Source of the DNA: Pseudomonas putida
GTDB lineage: Bacteria > Pseudomonadota > Gammaproteobacteria > Pseudomonadales > Pseudomonadaceae
Direction of reading: 5' to 3'
Length of the DNA stretch: 64,000 nucleotides
NCBI RefSeq assembly: GCF_025905425.1
Contig: NZ_CP109603.1
Span: 2,020,001 to 2,084,000 of the forward strand
Part shown: in pieces, positions 1 through 9,106 of the stretch
Position numbering within the stretch: the stretch's first letter is position 1
Layout: every line of letters begins with the position of its first letter
Made by a program: the position numbers and the translations under genes
The notes under the pieces: model-generated
Databases searched by the model: none
The model's input: the letters and a program-made list of their open reading frames with translations, nothing else
What the model was told of the DNA's origin: nothing

Positions 1-725
1 ATGCTAGGCAGCGCGGTGAAACCCAGGCCGGCGCGCACTGCGGCATTGCGCACCACGAAATCATCGATGGCCAAGCGCGGCTCCAGGGCGATTTCCTGTT
101 GCCGGCCATCGGGCCCCAGCAGGCGGAAGTGCACCAGGCGGTCAGCCTCCGCGGCGCCCAGCACTGGTAACGAGGCCAGTTCGCCTGGCTCGCGAATGTG
201 GTCGGCAAAGCCCGGCGCGGCAACCAGCTGCATCTGCGCCTGGCGCAGCCGACGTGTGACCAGGGCCGGGTCTTCATCGCCGAGGTCGCGCACGCGCAGG
301 GCAACATCGATGCCCTCGGAAATCAGGTCGACTCGGCGGTTGAGCAGCACCATGTCCAGTTGCACCAGCGGGTACTGTGCGAGAAAACGGGTGATCACGT
401 CTGGCAAGAAGGCATGCGCCAGTGCCACCGGGCAGGATACCCGCAACCGCCCGCGCGGCTCGCTGCTCATGCTGGCCACAGCCTCATCGGCGGCTTCCGC
501 CTCCAGCAGCATGGCCTGGCAATGGTGCAGGTAGCGCTCGCCCACGGCGGTCAGCTTCAGTTGCCGCGTGGTGCGTTGCAACAGGCGGGTTCCCAGGCGC
601 TCTTCGAGCTCGGCGATACGCCGTGACAGGCGGGATTTGGGGATGCCCAGTTGGCGCCCGGCAGCGGCGAATCCGCCGGCTTCGACGACGCGGGCAAAAT
701 AGAAGAGGTCGTTAAGGTCTTGCAT
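1..725 (-). CDS. LysR-family transcriptional regulator (3' end off the window)
   Basis: The reverse strand reads an open frame from an ATG at 725 to the window edge, about 241 codons without a stop. The N-terminus (MQDLNDLFYFARVVEAGGFA, then GIPKSRLSRRIAELEERLGT) is a textbook LysR winged helix-turn-helix, with the substrate-binding domain following. LysR proteins are near 300 aa, so roughly 60 C-terminal residues lie outside. It is divergent from azoR with about 130 bp between the two starts, the usual arrangement for a LysR protein controlling its neighbour. The effector is not deducible; a role in electrophile or quinone response is inferred only from azoR. Family assignment is firm, target is not. 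Confidence 0.9.
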   Translation of the reverse strand, partial: MQDLNDLFYFARVVEAGGFAAAGRQLGIPKSRLSRRIAELEERLGTRLLQRTTRQLKLTAVGERYLHHCQAMLLEAEAADEAVASMSSEPRGRLRVSCPVALAHAFLPDVITRFLAQYPLVQLDMVLLNRRVDLISEGIDVALRVRDLGDEDPALVTRRLRQAQMQLVAAPGFADHIREPGELASLPVLGAAEADRLVHFRLLGPDGRQQEIALEPRLAIDDFVVRNAAVRAGLGFTALPS

Positions 726-857
726 GGGAATGTCTCACTGTTCCACCAGTGGGACAAACTAACGCATTTTTGCCTGCTTATCAGCTATTCGTCATCCCGG
801 TAGGATTCTCCCCATCGTGATCGCCCACCGCTGCGGTCTTCATTACAGGAGAGTCCC

Positions 858-1469
858 ATGAAACTGTTGCATATCGATTCGAGCATCCTGGGCGACAATT
901 CCGCCTCCCGCCAGCTGAGCCGCGAAGTGGTCGAAGCCTGGAAAGCCACCGAGCCGAGCCTGGAAGTGGTTTACCGTGACCTGGCTGCCGACGCCATCGC
1001 GCACTTCTCTGCTGCCACCCTGGTAGCCGCCGGTACCCCCGAAGACATGCGCGACGCGGCCCAGGCCTTCGAAGCCAAGCTGAGCGCCGAAACCTTGGAA
1101 GAATTCCTCGCCGCCGACGCCGTGGTGATCGGTGCGCCGATGTACAACTTCACCGTGCCGACCCAGCTCAAGGCCTGGATTGACCGCGTTGCCGTCGCTG
1201 GCAAGACCTTCCGCTACACCGAAGCCGGCCCTGAAGGCCTGTGCGGCGACAAGAAGGTGATCCTGGTATCCACCGCCGGTGGCCTGCACGTTGGCCAACC
1301 GACCGGTGCCGGCCATGAGGACTTCCTCAAGGTGTTCCTGGGCTTCATCGGTGTCACCGACCTGGAAATCGTTCGCGCTCACGGCCTGGCTTACGGCCCA
1401 GAGCACCGCAGCCAGGCCATCGACGCCGCACAGGCACAGATCGCCAACGAGCTGTTTGCCGCTGCCTGA
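858..1469 (+). CDS. azoR: FMN-dependent NADH-azoreductase / quinone reductase
   Basis: A 203-aa flavodoxin-fold protein matching the AzoR/AcpD family in length and layout. The N-terminal MKLLHIDSS strand and SxxR phosphate-binding loop, and [16 protein letters not shown] (about residues 94-109, flavin-binding), are family hallmarks; VSTAGG near residue 139 is another. These soluble enzymes reduce azo dyes and, more physiologically, quinones by two-electron transfer from NAD(P)H using FMN. The start is supported by AGGAG 8 nt upstream. It is divergent from a LysR regulator, a common pairing for inducible azoreductases. Pseudomonads often carry several azoR paralogues; which one this is cannot be decided here. 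Confidence 0.93.
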   Translation: MKLLHIDSSILGDNSASRQLSREVVEAWKATEPSLEVVYRDLAADAIAHFSAATLVAAGTPEDMRDAAQAFEAKLSAETLEEFLAADAVVIGAPMYNFTVPTQLKAWIDRVAVAGKTFRYTEAGPEGLCGDKKVILVSTAGGLHVGQPTGAGHEDFLKVFLGFIGVTDLEIVRAHGLAYGPEHRSQAIDAAQAQIANELFAAA

Positions 1470-1507
1470 TTGCGGTAAGCGGGGCTTGTCTCGTTCAATG
1501 TTCTTCT

Positions 1508-1587
1508 GTGGGAGCGGGCTTGCCCCGCGAACACCGGCGCAGCCGGTGCCATGCACCGCCTCGCATCATTCGCGGGGCAAGCCCACA
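1508..1587. repeat. REP element pair (inverted), P. putida type
   Basis: GGGCTTGCCCCGCGAA (1516-1531) is inverted perfectly at 1569-1584. An inner CACCGGC-gca-GCCGGTG hairpin lies between the arms. It sits in the gap between the convergent azoR and flavoprotein genes, the usual REP location, and may act as mRNA stabiliser or transcription end. Confidence 0.85.
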
Positions 1588-1619
1588 ATTGAGCACTGGC
1601 CTGTGCGTATTTGGCCGTA

Positions 1620-2828
1620 TCAGGCTACGGGTATTGTCGGGTCAGCCGCCGCCAGCGCCGCCGAGCGATCGTTCGCGGCAGGCGGATAGATCCACACCGT
1701 GTTGATCTGCGATTTGAGCACCTTGGCCTCGGCCTTGTCCTCCGGTGGCGACACCTTGCGCTCCCACCCTTCGGTGTACACCGCGCCCCAGGCGCCCAGG
1801 TCGAGGCAGGTCACGTACTTGGGCTGGCTGTAGGTCATCGGCGCCACGCCGATCAACTCGGCAACCGCATTGTTGCCGGCGTAGCGGCCCAACGGAATCG
1901 CATGCTGGCAGGACATCACCGCATGGTTGCCCACCTCGTCGCAGGCGGCATAAGCAACGTCGCCTGCCGCGTAGACCGCGTCGTTACCCTTGACCTTGAG
2001 GTTGCCGTCCACATGCAGCCGACCTTGGCGGTCACGTTCGCCGCTGATCTGCTCGGTCAATGGGTTAGCCTTGAAGCCCACGGTCCAGATCACAGTGCTG
2101 GCATCGATGCGCTGGCCGTTATCCAGCAGTACGCCGTCGGGGTCCACTGAGGCCACCGTCGCGCCGCAGATCCATTCCACCCCCAAGGCCTCGGATGCCT
2201 GCTCGATTGCGGGGCGAATGCCCTCTCCCAGGGCCGCACCGATCCGGGCACCACGGTCGATGACCACCACGCGCAGGGCTGCCTGCTCACCGAGGATACT
2301 GCGCAAACGCGCTGGCAATTCGGTGGCGGTTTCGATGCCGGTGAAGCCACCGCCGGCTACCACCACGGTGTTACGGGCAGGCGTGTCCGGCAGGCTGGCG
2401 AGGGACTTCAGGTGCGCCTCCAGGCGCGCAGCGCTGTCGATCTTGTCGACATCGAAAACATGCTCGATACCGACCATGTCCGGCCGGTTGAGCACACTGC
2501 CGCAGGCCATGATCAGCCGGTCATAGCCGAGCTCGCACTCGGTACCACTTTGCGTGCGATAGCGCACGCGCCTGGTGGTTTCGTCGATGTGAAAGGCCGT
2601 GCCTTGCACGAAGCGTACGCTCACCGCGTCGAACAGCGCCTGCAGCGGCGCGGCCATGGTGTGCACGTCCGGTTCGTAGAAGCGCGGGCGCACATGCAGT
2701 TCGGCCTGGGGCGCAAGCAGCGTCACCTCGATCGCATTGTTGCGACCGTTCAGCTCCAGCTGGCGTACGGCGCTCAGCGCACTCCAAAGGCCGGCAAAGC
2801 CCGCGCCAATGATCAGGATGTTTTTCAT
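1620..2828 (-). CDS. NADH dehydrogenase-like FAD-dependent pyridine nucleotide oxidoreductase
   Basis: A 402-aa two-dinucleotide-fold flavoprotein. The N-terminal GAGFAGLWSA is the FAD-binding GxGxxG loop, VVVAGGGFTGIETATEL (about residues 165-181) is the NAD(P)H loop, and VYAAGDVAYA near residue 295 is the second FAD motif. This is the pattern of type II NADH dehydrogenases and sulfide:quinone-like relatives. The C-terminus lacks an obvious membrane anchor, and no CxxC redox pair is seen in the active region, which argues against a disulfide reductase. It probably oxidises NAD(P)H with a quinone-like acceptor. It converges on azoR, so the block may serve quinone redox balance. The exact substrate is unknown. 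Confidence 0.8.
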   Translation of the reverse strand: MKNILIIGAGFAGLWSALSAVRQLELNGRNNAIEVTLLAPQAELHVRPRFYEPDVHTMAAPLQALFDAVSVRFVQGTAFHIDETTRRVRYRTQSGTECELGYDRLIMACGSVLNRPDMVGIEHVFDVDKIDSAARLEAHLKSLASLPDTPARNTVVVAGGGFTGIETATELPARLRSILGEQAALRVVVIDRGARIGAALGEGIRPAIEQASEALGVEWICGATVASVDPDGVLLDNGQRIDASTVIWTVGFKANPLTEQISGERDRQGRLHVDGNLKVKGNDAVYAAGDVAYAACDEVGNHAVMSCQHAIPLGRYAGNNAVAELIGVAPMTYSQPKYVTCLDLGAWGAVYTEGWERKVSPPEDKAEAKVLKSQINTVWIYPPAANDRSAALAAADPTIPVA

Positions 2829-2943
2829 CGTTGTGCTCCTGGAAGGTCCGGGTAATCAAGGTAGCCCGTGTTTGCGCACACCGATGCCACGGGCGACGAA
2901 GTGCCCGTTTTCTAACCAGACAAGGTATTGCGGACAATCAGCT

Positions 2944-3546
2944 TCAGAAGGTCGGCGGGGTAATCACCCAGATCACCACCGCATCCACGTCACCCGGGTT
3001 GCCATAGCGATGTGGCTCCTGGCTGGAGAAGCTGAAGCTGTCGCCTTCGCCCAGCTGAAAGTACCGTTCGCCAACCCACAGCTCGAAACTGCCGCTGAGC
3101 AGGTAGCCTGCCTCTTCACCGTCATGGCTGTAGCTTTGCTGGCTGTAAGTGCCCGGTGGAAAGCGCGAGTGAAGCATCTCCAGCTGGCGGTTGGGCTGGG
3201 GCGTGAGCAGCTGGTCGACGATGCCGTCTTCATAGTGCACGCTGAGGCGGCTGTTACGGCGCACCACGTAACCCTGGTCCTCGGGTGCGGTCGTGGCCTC
3301 ACTGGCAAAGAACCACTGAATAGTGACCCCCAGGCTGCGGGCGATGTTGAACAGTGCCGGGATCGACGGGTAGGACAGGTTGCGCTCCAGCTGGCTGATG
3401 TAGCCGGCAGTCAGTTCGCTCTGTGCGGCCAACTCCGCCAAGGTCATGCCGCGGCGCTTGCGCAGGCCGCGGATGCGGGTACCCAGGAACTGCGGCGCGG
3501 CGCCACCGTCGTCGGTGGCGGAAGGGGGCTGGAGGGGTTGGCTCAT
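2944..3546 (-). CDS. XRE-family regulator with C-terminal cupin domain
   Basis: 200 aa. An N-terminal lambda-repressor-type HTH spans about residues 25-80 (RGLRKRRGMTLAELAAQSE, then TAGYISQLERNLSYPS). A C-terminal cupin barrel (GEEAGYLLSGSFELWVGERY, then LGEGDSFSFSSQEPHRYGNP) probably senses a small ligand. This two-domain design is that of PuuR-like regulators of amine, amino-acid or polyamine catabolism. It lies 39 bp downstream of the flavin reductase gene on the same strand, so the two are likely cotranscribed. A plausible operator is the AT-rich inverted repeat at 5593-5619 in the divergent promoter of the cassette. Ligand unknown. Confidence 0.88.
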   Translation of the reverse strand: MSQPLQPPSATDDGGAAPQFLGTRIRGLRKRRGMTLAELAAQSELTAGYISQLERNLSYPSIPALFNIARSLGVTIQWFFASEATTAPEDQGYVVRRNSRLSVHYEDGIVDQLLTPQPNRQLEMLHSRFPPGTYSQQSYSHDGEEAGYLLSGSFELWVGERYFQLGEGDSFSFSSQEPHRYGNPGDVDAVVIWVITPPTF

Positions 3547-3585
3547 GCGCGTCGGTCCGTCGGGAAAGCGGCAGTATGTACAGCC

Positions 3586-5538
3586 TCAGAGCGCCCAGGC
3601 AACCGTCAGGCCATCGTGAATCGCCTCTTCCGCAGTACGCGGTGCCAGGCAATCGCCGATGCGTCGCACTTGCACCAGGCCGTCCAGTTCCGCCGCCAGC
3701 GTGTCGTTGGGCTGGTGGCCCAGGCACAGCACCAGGGTGTCGATGCCTTCGTAGATCATCGGTTCGCCACTGGCCGTGTGCTGCAGGTACACGGTGTTGT
3801 CGTCGCAGCCATAGAGGCGGGCATAAGGGGTAATGGGAATGCCCAGGCGATGCAGCTCGGCGGCCAGTTGATCGCGCACGTACAGCGGCAGGTTTTCGCC
3901 ACAGTGGGTGCCGTTGACCGCCAATTGCACCTGATGCCCCTCGCGCGTCAGGCGCTCGGCGATGCCGGGGCCTATCCAGTCGCAGCGCCAGTCGATGACC
4001 AGTACCGAACGACCGGGTTTTACCTCGTTGCGCAGCACTTGCCAGGCATCCACCACGTGCAGGTCACCGGCACGCTCGAAGGCCGGCCAGTAGGGCGTGG
4101 CACCGGTGGCGGCAATCACCAGGTCGGGGCGCTCGCGCTCGACCAGTGCGCGATCGACCCGCGTGTTGCGCACCACCTCCACGCCTGCCAGGGCCATTTC
4201 CCGCTGCAGGTTGGTGCTGGCGCCGCCGAATTCGCTGCGCCGGGGCAGCAGTTGCGCCAGCAGCACCTGGCCACCCAGTTGTGGGCCAGCTTCATAAAGG
4301 GTGACCTGGTGGCCGCGCGCGGCTGCGATGGCGGCCGCCTTCATGCCCGCTGGGCCGCCGCCTGCGACCAGGATGCGTTTGCGGGTGGTGGCTGGCGTCA
4401 TCTGGCCGTACTGCAATTCGCGGCCGGTTTCTGGCCGCTGTATGCAGGAAATCGCCAGCCCGCGATGGAAATGGCCGATACACGCCTGGTTGCAGGCAAT
4501 GCAGGCGCGCACGTCTTCGACCTGGCCATGCTCGGTCTTGGTCGGCATCAGGGGGTCGCAGATCAGCGCACGGGTCATGCCACACACGTCGGCCTGGCCG
4601 CGTGCAAGGATCAGCTCTGCCTCCTGGGGCTGGTTGATGCGCCCGGTGACGAACAGCGGAATGTTCAGCCGCTGCTTGAACGTGCCAGCCTCCCGCGCCA
4701 GGTACGCAGGCTCGATGGCCATGGGAGGGACGATATGCACTGCGCCGCCCAGAGAGGCCGAGGTGCCGGCGACGATGTGCAGGTAGTCGAGCTGGCCTTG
4801 CAGCGCTTCGGCGGCGGCCAGCGACTCATCTTCACTCAGCCCTTCGCTGTCACGCTCGTCGGCGCTGATGCGCAGGCCGACGATGAACTGCTCGTCGGTG
4901 GCTGCGCGTACTGCTGCCAGCACTTCACGCACAAACCTCAGGCGCTGTTCCAGTGCGCCGTTGTAGCCATCGGTACGCAGGTTGACCCGCGGGTTGAGAA
5001 ATTGCGCGGGCAGGTAGCCGTGGCTGGCCACCACTTCGACGCCATCGAGCCCCGCCTGGTGCAGGCGCCGGGCCGCGCTGGCATAGCCCTGGATGATTTC
5101 ATCGATCATCGGCTGGTCCAGCGCACGTGGCATCACCCGGAAGCGTTCATTGGGCACCGCCGACGCCGAATAGGCCACCGCCAGCAAGCCATCGGCAGAC
5201 TCCATGATCTCCCGCCCAGGGTGGAACAGTTGCGACAAGACCACCGTGCCGTGCTCATGGCAGGCTTGCGCCAGGCGCCGGTAGCCTTCGATGCAGGCAT
5301 CGTCGGTGGCCATCAGCACGTGGGAGGTGTAGCGGGCGCTGTCGTGTACACCGGCCACCTGCAGCACGATCAGACCGACCCCGCCAGCGGCCCGGGCACG
5401 CTGGTAGGCAATGAGCTTGTCATTGACCAGGTTGTCGGTGGGCAGGCAGGTATCGTGGCCCGTGGACATGATGCGGTTCTTCAGGCGTTTGCCGCGAATC
5501 TGCAAGGCTTCGAACAGGTGGGGGAAGGCGGTTTGCAT
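3586..5538 (-). CDS. NADH:flavin oxidoreductase / 2,4-dienoyl-CoA reductase-like Fe-S flavoprotein
   Basis: 650 aa in three parts. An N-terminal old-yellow-enzyme TIM barrel covers about 1-340 (HGYLPAQFLNPRVN in the active-site region). A four-cysteine cluster site follows with spacing C-x2-C-x3-C-x11-C near 347-366. A C-terminal FAD/NAD(P) module begins at VAGGGPAGMKAA. This is the architecture of 2,4-dienoyl-CoA reductase, trimethylamine and dimethylamine dehydrogenases and N-methyl-amino-acid demethylases. A binding protein and an aldolase lie next door and there is no beta-oxidation gene, so a demethylase or amine dehydrogenase role seems likelier than FadH, but this is inference. It is divergent from the binding-protein gene across a 178-bp promoter region. 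Confidence 0.85.
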   Translation of the reverse strand: MQTAFPHLFEALQIRGKRLKNRIMSTGHDTCLPTDNLVNDKLIAYQRARAAGGVGLIVLQVAGVHDSARYTSHVLMATDDACIEGYRRLAQACHEHGTVVLSQLFHPGREIMESADGLLAVAYSASAVPNERFRVMPRALDQPMIDEIIQGYASAARRLHQAGLDGVEVVASHGYLPAQFLNPRVNLRTDGYNGALEQRLRFVREVLAAVRAATDEQFIVGLRISADERDSEGLSEDESLAAAEALQGQLDYLHIVAGTSASLGGAVHIVPPMAIEPAYLAREAGTFKQRLNIPLFVTGRINQPQEAELILARGQADVCGMTRALICDPLMPTKTEHGQVEDVRACIACNQACIGHFHRGLAISCIQRPETGRELQYGQMTPATTRKRILVAGGGPAGMKAAAIAAARGHQVTLYEAGPQLGGQVLLAQLLPRRSEFGGASTNLQREMALAGVEVVRNTRVDRALVERERPDLVIAATGATPYWPAFERAGDLHVVDAWQVLRNEVKPGRSVLVIDWRCDWIGPGIAERLTREGHQVQLAVNGTHCGENLPLYVRDQLAAELHRLGIPITPYARLYGCDDNTVYLQHTASGEPMIYEGIDTLVLCLGHQPNDTLAAELDGLVQVRRIGDCLAPRTAEEAIHDGLTVAWAL

Positions 5539-5592
5539 ACAGGCGGCTCCGGTGTGGTGTTGTTCTTGTTTTGGTTATGAAAGTGTACCCAT

Positions 5593-5619
5593 AGTAAAAA
5601 ATCAACTTGTTTTTTTACT
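5593..5619. promoter_or_regulatory. Inverted repeat in divergent promoter, candidate operator
   Basis: AGTAAAAAA (5593-5601) and TTTTTTACT (5611-5619) form perfect 9-bp arms around 9 bp. The repeat lies between the divergent starts of the flavin reductase (5538) and binding protein (5717), so it could control both. Being A/T-only runs, it may partly be a UP-like or promoter tract; the XRE-cupin regulator is the obvious candidate ligand. Confidence 0.5.
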
Positions 5620-5716
5620 TTTGCAGGGCTAGGTTTTCCTCACCCTCGCTGACGAGGGCGTGACCTCACAACAACAAGAAATCGGGCCCGACGGGCACCG
5701 GCAGGAGGAAACCTCG

Positions 5717-6760
5717 ATGCATGCATTCCCTCGCAGAACCAGCCTTTGCGCAGCGCTTCTGGCGCTCGGGTTAGGCAGTGCGCAAGCCGCCCCGCAGATG
5801 GTCGTGGTCGGCTATGGCGGCGCCGGTCAGAAAGCCCAGGATGAGGCGATCTTCAAGCCTTTCAGCGCCCAGGACGGCAGCAGGTTGATCCAGAGCGAGT
5901 ACAACGGCGAAATGGCCCGTATCCAGGTGATGGCCGATACCGGTAACGTCGATTGGGACGTGGTGCAGATCGAGGGGCCCGACCTGATGCGCGGTTGCGA
6001 TGAGGGCATCTACGAGCATCTGGACTGGCAACGCCTGGGCCATGCCGCCGAACTGATCCCGGACGCCGCCCAGGACTGTGGTTCTGCCGCGCTGGTGTGG
6101 AGCGTTGCTATCGCCTATGACCGCAACAAGCTGGCCCAGGCACCGGCTTCGTGGGCCGACTTCTGGGACGTCAGCAAGTACCCGGGCAAGCGCGGCCTGC
6201 GCAAACGTGCGGTGTACAACCTGGAGTTCGCCTTGCTGGCCGAGGGGGTCAAGGTGGAGGACGTCTACCAGGTGCTGTCAACGCCCGCCGGGGTCGATCG
6301 GGCGTTTGCCAAACTCAGCGAACTCAAGCCTTTTATCCAGTGGTGGGACGCGGGCGCACAGCCGGCCCAGTGGTTGACGGCTGGCGATGTGGTAATGACG
6401 TCCACCTACAGCGGGCGTATCGCCGTGGCGGCCCAGCAGGGCAGCCCACTGGCGCTGGTCTGGCCGGGCAGCCTGTATGGCATGGACTATTGGGCGATCA
6501 TCAAGGGCTCGCGGCACGTCGACCAGGCCAAACGGCTGATCGCTTATGCCAACCAGCCTGATACCCAGGTGCGTTACGTCGAGCAGATTCCCTATGGGCC
6601 GACCAATACCCAGGCAGCGGCCAAGCTCGCCCCGTCGCTGGCCAGTTGGGTGCCCACCTCGCCGCAAAACCTGCAGGGGGCGCTGGCGATGAACGTGGAG
6701 TTCTGGGTTGACCATGGCGAAGAGCTGGAGCAGCGCTTCAATGCCTGGGCCACCAAATAG
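5717..6760 (+). CDS. Periplasmic ABC-type substrate-binding protein (PotD-like family)
   Basis: 347 aa. The ATG at 5717 follows AGGAGG with good spacing and is followed by a clear signal peptide (basic MHAFPRRTS, hydrophobic core, AQA cleavage near residue 24). The mature part starts MVVVGYGGAGQKAQDEAIF and contains SWADFWDVSKYPGKRG, a signature region of spermidine/putrescine-type binding proteins. It should deliver a small cationic or amine compound to an ABC importer. No permease or ATPase gene is adjacent, so its partner is elsewhere. It is divergent from the flavin reductase and 40 bp upstream of the aldolase gene, with which it probably forms an operon. The ligand cannot be read from the sequence. 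Confidence 0.85.
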   Translation: MHAFPRRTSLCAALLALGLGSAQAAPQMVVVGYGGAGQKAQDEAIFKPFSAQDGSRLIQSEYNGEMARIQVMADTGNVDWDVVQIEGPDLMRGCDEGIYEHLDWQRLGHAAELIPDAAQDCGSAALVWSVAIAYDRNKLAQAPASWADFWDVSKYPGKRGLRKRAVYNLEFALLAEGVKVEDVYQVLSTPAGVDRAFAKLSELKPFIQWWDAGAQPAQWLTAGDVVMTSTYSGRIAVAAQQGSPLALVWPGSLYGMDYWAIIKGSRHVDQAKRLIAYANQPDTQVRYVEQIPYGPTNTQAAAKLAPSLASWVPTSPQNLQGALAMNVEFWVDHGEELEQRFNAWATK

Positions 6761-6800
6761 CCTACGTTCAATGCTGTCTTTCTAACGGGACGAACGATCA

Positions 6801-7556
6801 ATGACCCTTACCGAACAGACTTTGCGTCAGGAACTGGCCGCCTGCTACCGCCTGGTCGCGCACTTTCGCATGAGCGACCTGATCTTCACGCACATATCCC
6901 TGCGTGTGCCTGGGCCGGACCACCATTTTCTGATCAACCCCTACGGTTTGCTGTTCGACGAGATCACAGCCTCCAGCCTGGTGAAGATCGACCTGCATGG
7001 GCAGCCAGTAGAGGCAACGCCGCACCCGGTCAACCCGGCCGGGTTCGTCATTCACAGCGCTATCCATGCGGCCCGCGAAGACGCCCATTGCGTGCTGCAC
7101 ACCCACACCCGGGCCGGGTGTGCGGTGGCCGCGCTGGCGTGTGGCCTGTTGCCGGTCAACCAGATGTCCATGGAGTTTCATGGCAAGGTTGCCTATCACG
7201 ATTACGAAGGCATTGCCCTGGACCTGGATGAGCAGCAGCGTTTGGTGGCCGACCTGGGTGACAGGCCGGTGATGATCCTGCGCAATCATGGGCTGCTGAC
7301 GACCGGGCGTTCCGTCGCCGAAGCATTCCTGCGCATGTACTACTTGGAGAAGGCCTGCGAGATCCAGCTGGCGGCGCAGAGTGCCGGGCCGTTGATACTG
7401 CCGCCGGCCGCTGTGTGTGAGCGTACCGAGCGGCAGTTCAACGCGCCAATGAAGGGCTTGAAACAGGGCGAACTGTCGGACCCGGATGCCGTGGCGCTGG
7501 CGTGGGCGGCGTTGTTGCGGATGCTGGAACGGGTGGCGCCGGATTACCGGGGCTGA
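6801..7556 (+). CDS. Class II aldolase/adducin-family protein
   Basis: 251 aa, the usual size for the fuculose-1-phosphate aldolase/adducin fold. HTHTRAG (about residues 100-106) gives the two zinc-ligand histidines, and LRNHGLL near residue 157 contributes the third. Members cleave aldol substrates, decarboxylate or epimerise; the acidic catalytic residue is family-variable and function cannot be assigned. It follows the binding-protein gene in the same direction with a 40-bp gap, suggesting it processes the imported compound or the product of the flavin reductase. There are no membrane segments or signal peptide, so it is cytoplasmic. Confidence 0.85.
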   Translation: MTLTEQTLRQELAACYRLVAHFRMSDLIFTHISLRVPGPDHHFLINPYGLLFDEITASSLVKIDLHGQPVEATPHPVNPAGFVIHSAIHAAREDAHCVLHTHTRAGCAVAALACGLLPVNQMSMEFHGKVAYHDYEGIALDLDEQQRLVADLGDRPVMILRNHGLLTTGRSVAEAFLRMYYLEKACEIQLAAQSAGPLILPPAAVCERTERQFNAPMKGLKQGELSDPDAVALAWAALLRMLERVAPDYRG

Positions 7557-7695
7557 AGCACGCCTGTCACCCGTAGGGATACTGGAACAGTGGCACTGTT
7601 GCGCAACCCTGAGCCGTAACTGTGCTGGTCCGTCGAAAAGGAATAGCCTTATGCTGTAACGAAATATGTCGAAAAGCCTGAAGAAGGATGTCGCA

Positions 7696-8583
7696 ATGCC
7701 GCTCAAGGACCTGCTGATCGCCCTGGTGGTGATCGTTGCGTGGGGAGTCAACTTTGTGGTCATCAAGGTCGGCCTCGATGGCCTGCCACCGATGCTGCTG
7801 GGGGCGTTGCGTTTCTTGTTGGTGGCCTTCCCGGCGGTGTTGCTGGTTAAACGCCCGAAGCTGCCGTGGCGCTGGCTGATCGCCTATGGCGCGACGATCT
7901 CCCTGGGGCAGTTCGCCTTTCTTTTTCAGGCGATGTACAGCGGCATGCCGCCAGGGCTGGCGTCGTTGATCCTGCAATCCCAGGCATTTTTCACCCTGGG
8001 TTTCGCCGCGCTGTTCCTGGGCGAACGACTGCGCGTTGCCAGCGTGCTGGGGTTGCTGGTGGCCGCCAGCGGGTTGGCGCTGATCGGCAGTGAGGACGGC
8101 GGCCATGTGCCGATGCTGGCGCTGGTGCTGACCCTGTGCGCGGGCGCGATGTGGGGCGTGGGCAACATCATCACGCGTCGTTTCGGCTCGGTCGACCTGG
8201 TGGCGCTGGTGATCTGGGGCGGGCTGATTCCACCGTTGCCGTTCCTGGCCTTGTCGTGGTGGCTGGAAGGGCCTGAGCGCATCGGCCACGCCCTGGCCAA
8301 CATCGGCTGGAGTTCGGTACTGGCCTTGGCGTACCTGGCGTTCGTCGCCACCATGCTCGGCTACAGCCTGTGGAGCACGCTGCTGTCGCGCCACCCGGCG
8401 GGCAAGGTCGCGCCATTCTCGCTGCTGGTACCGGTGATTGGGCTAAGTTCCTCGGCCTGGTTGCTCGGCGAGCGCCTGACCGAGTTGCAGGGCTGGGGGG
8501 CGTTGCTGGTGATGGTCGGGCTGTTGGTAAATGTGTTTGGCGCTAAGCTCGGACAGCGGTTGCGCACGGCCAGCGTACCCTGA
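7696..8583 (+). CDS. EamA/DMT-family transporter
   Basis: 295 aa, strongly hydrophobic, with ten predicted membrane segments in two EamA repeats, beginning LLIALVVIVAWGVNFVVIKV. The second repeat contains the conserved PxSLLxPVxG pattern (as FSLLVPVIGL near residue 245). The ATG at 7696 is preferred over the in-frame ATG at 7666 because AAGAAGGA lies 7-8 nt ahead of it and the protein then begins at the first membrane helix, as in relatives. DMT proteins of this size export amino acids or other metabolites across the inner membrane. Substrate unknown. Confidence 0.88.
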   Translation: MPLKDLLIALVVIVAWGVNFVVIKVGLDGLPPMLLGALRFLLVAFPAVLLVKRPKLPWRWLIAYGATISLGQFAFLFQAMYSGMPPGLASLILQSQAFFTLGFAALFLGERLRVASVLGLLVAASGLALIGSEDGGHVPMLALVLTLCAGAMWGVGNIITRRFGSVDLVALVIWGGLIPPLPFLALSWWLEGPERIGHALANIGWSSVLALAYLAFVATMLGYSLWSTLLSRHPAGKVAPFSLLVPVIGLSSSAWLLGERLTELQGWGALLVMVGLLVNVFGAKLGQRLRTASVP

Positions 8584-8644
8584 CGCGGGGTTCCCTGTGC
8601 TCTGTTAGAATCGGTGCTTTTCGCCAGGCCAACGGAGCACTTCC

Positions 8645-8965
8645 ATGATCATCTCCACCACCAGCCAGCTCGAAGGCCGTCCTATTGCTGACTACCTGGG
8701 CGTCGTCAGCTCTGAATCGGTGCAGGGCATCAACTTTGTGCGCGATTTCTTCGCGCGTTTTCGTGACTTCTTCGGGGGCCGTTCACAGAGCCTGGAGAGC
8801 GCGCTGCGCGAGGCCCGCGAACAGGCCACCGAGGAGTTGAAGGCACGGGCACGGCAGTTGCACGCCGATGCCGTGGTCGGTGTGGACTTTGAAATCAGCA
8901 TGCCCTCGGTACAGGGTGGCATGGTCGTGGTGTTCGCCACGGGCACGGCGGTCAAATTGAAGTAA
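8645..8965 (+). CDS. YbjQ-family (UPF0145) heavy-metal-binding-domain protein
   Basis: 106 aa, full length for the YbjQ/UPF0145 family. Typical features are the N-terminal MIISTTSQLEG strand, GVVSSESVQGINFVRDF, the helix SLESALREAREQATEELKAR, and AVVGVDFEIS followed by a C-terminal strand with VFATGTAVK. The family forms pentameric rings; biochemical role is not established despite the 'heavy-metal-binding' label. It has its own start after GGAGCAC and appears monocistronic. Confidence 0.88.
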   Translation: MIISTTSQLEGRPIADYLGVVSSESVQGINFVRDFFARFRDFFGGRSQSLESALREAREQATEELKARARQLHADAVVGVDFEISMPSVQGGMVVVFATGTAVKLK

Positions 8966-9106
8966 GGCCATGTGCCACTGGTCAGTTCCGGGTCTTTTGT
9001 CCGCTCGGTCCGCAAATGACCAGCTAGTCTCACTTTTACCGGGCGCGTTCACCTAGGCAACCCCCATCTGCTTGCCGGCGCGACCGCCACTGGAGGGAGA
9101 CAGGGC

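Noticed and set aside
1508..1587. The REP elements (also 58351-58396 and 61556-61637) as CRISPR repeats or mobile-element ends
   Set aside because: Each is a single inverted pair with no regular spacer array and no transposase; sequence is that of P. putida-group REPs.
2737..5580. A 947-codon open frame on the plus strand opposite the regulator and flavin reductase genes
   Set aside because: It is the complement of well-supported genes with clear domains; long antisense frames are common in G+C-rich Pseudomonas DNA and the translated sequence has no recognisable domain.
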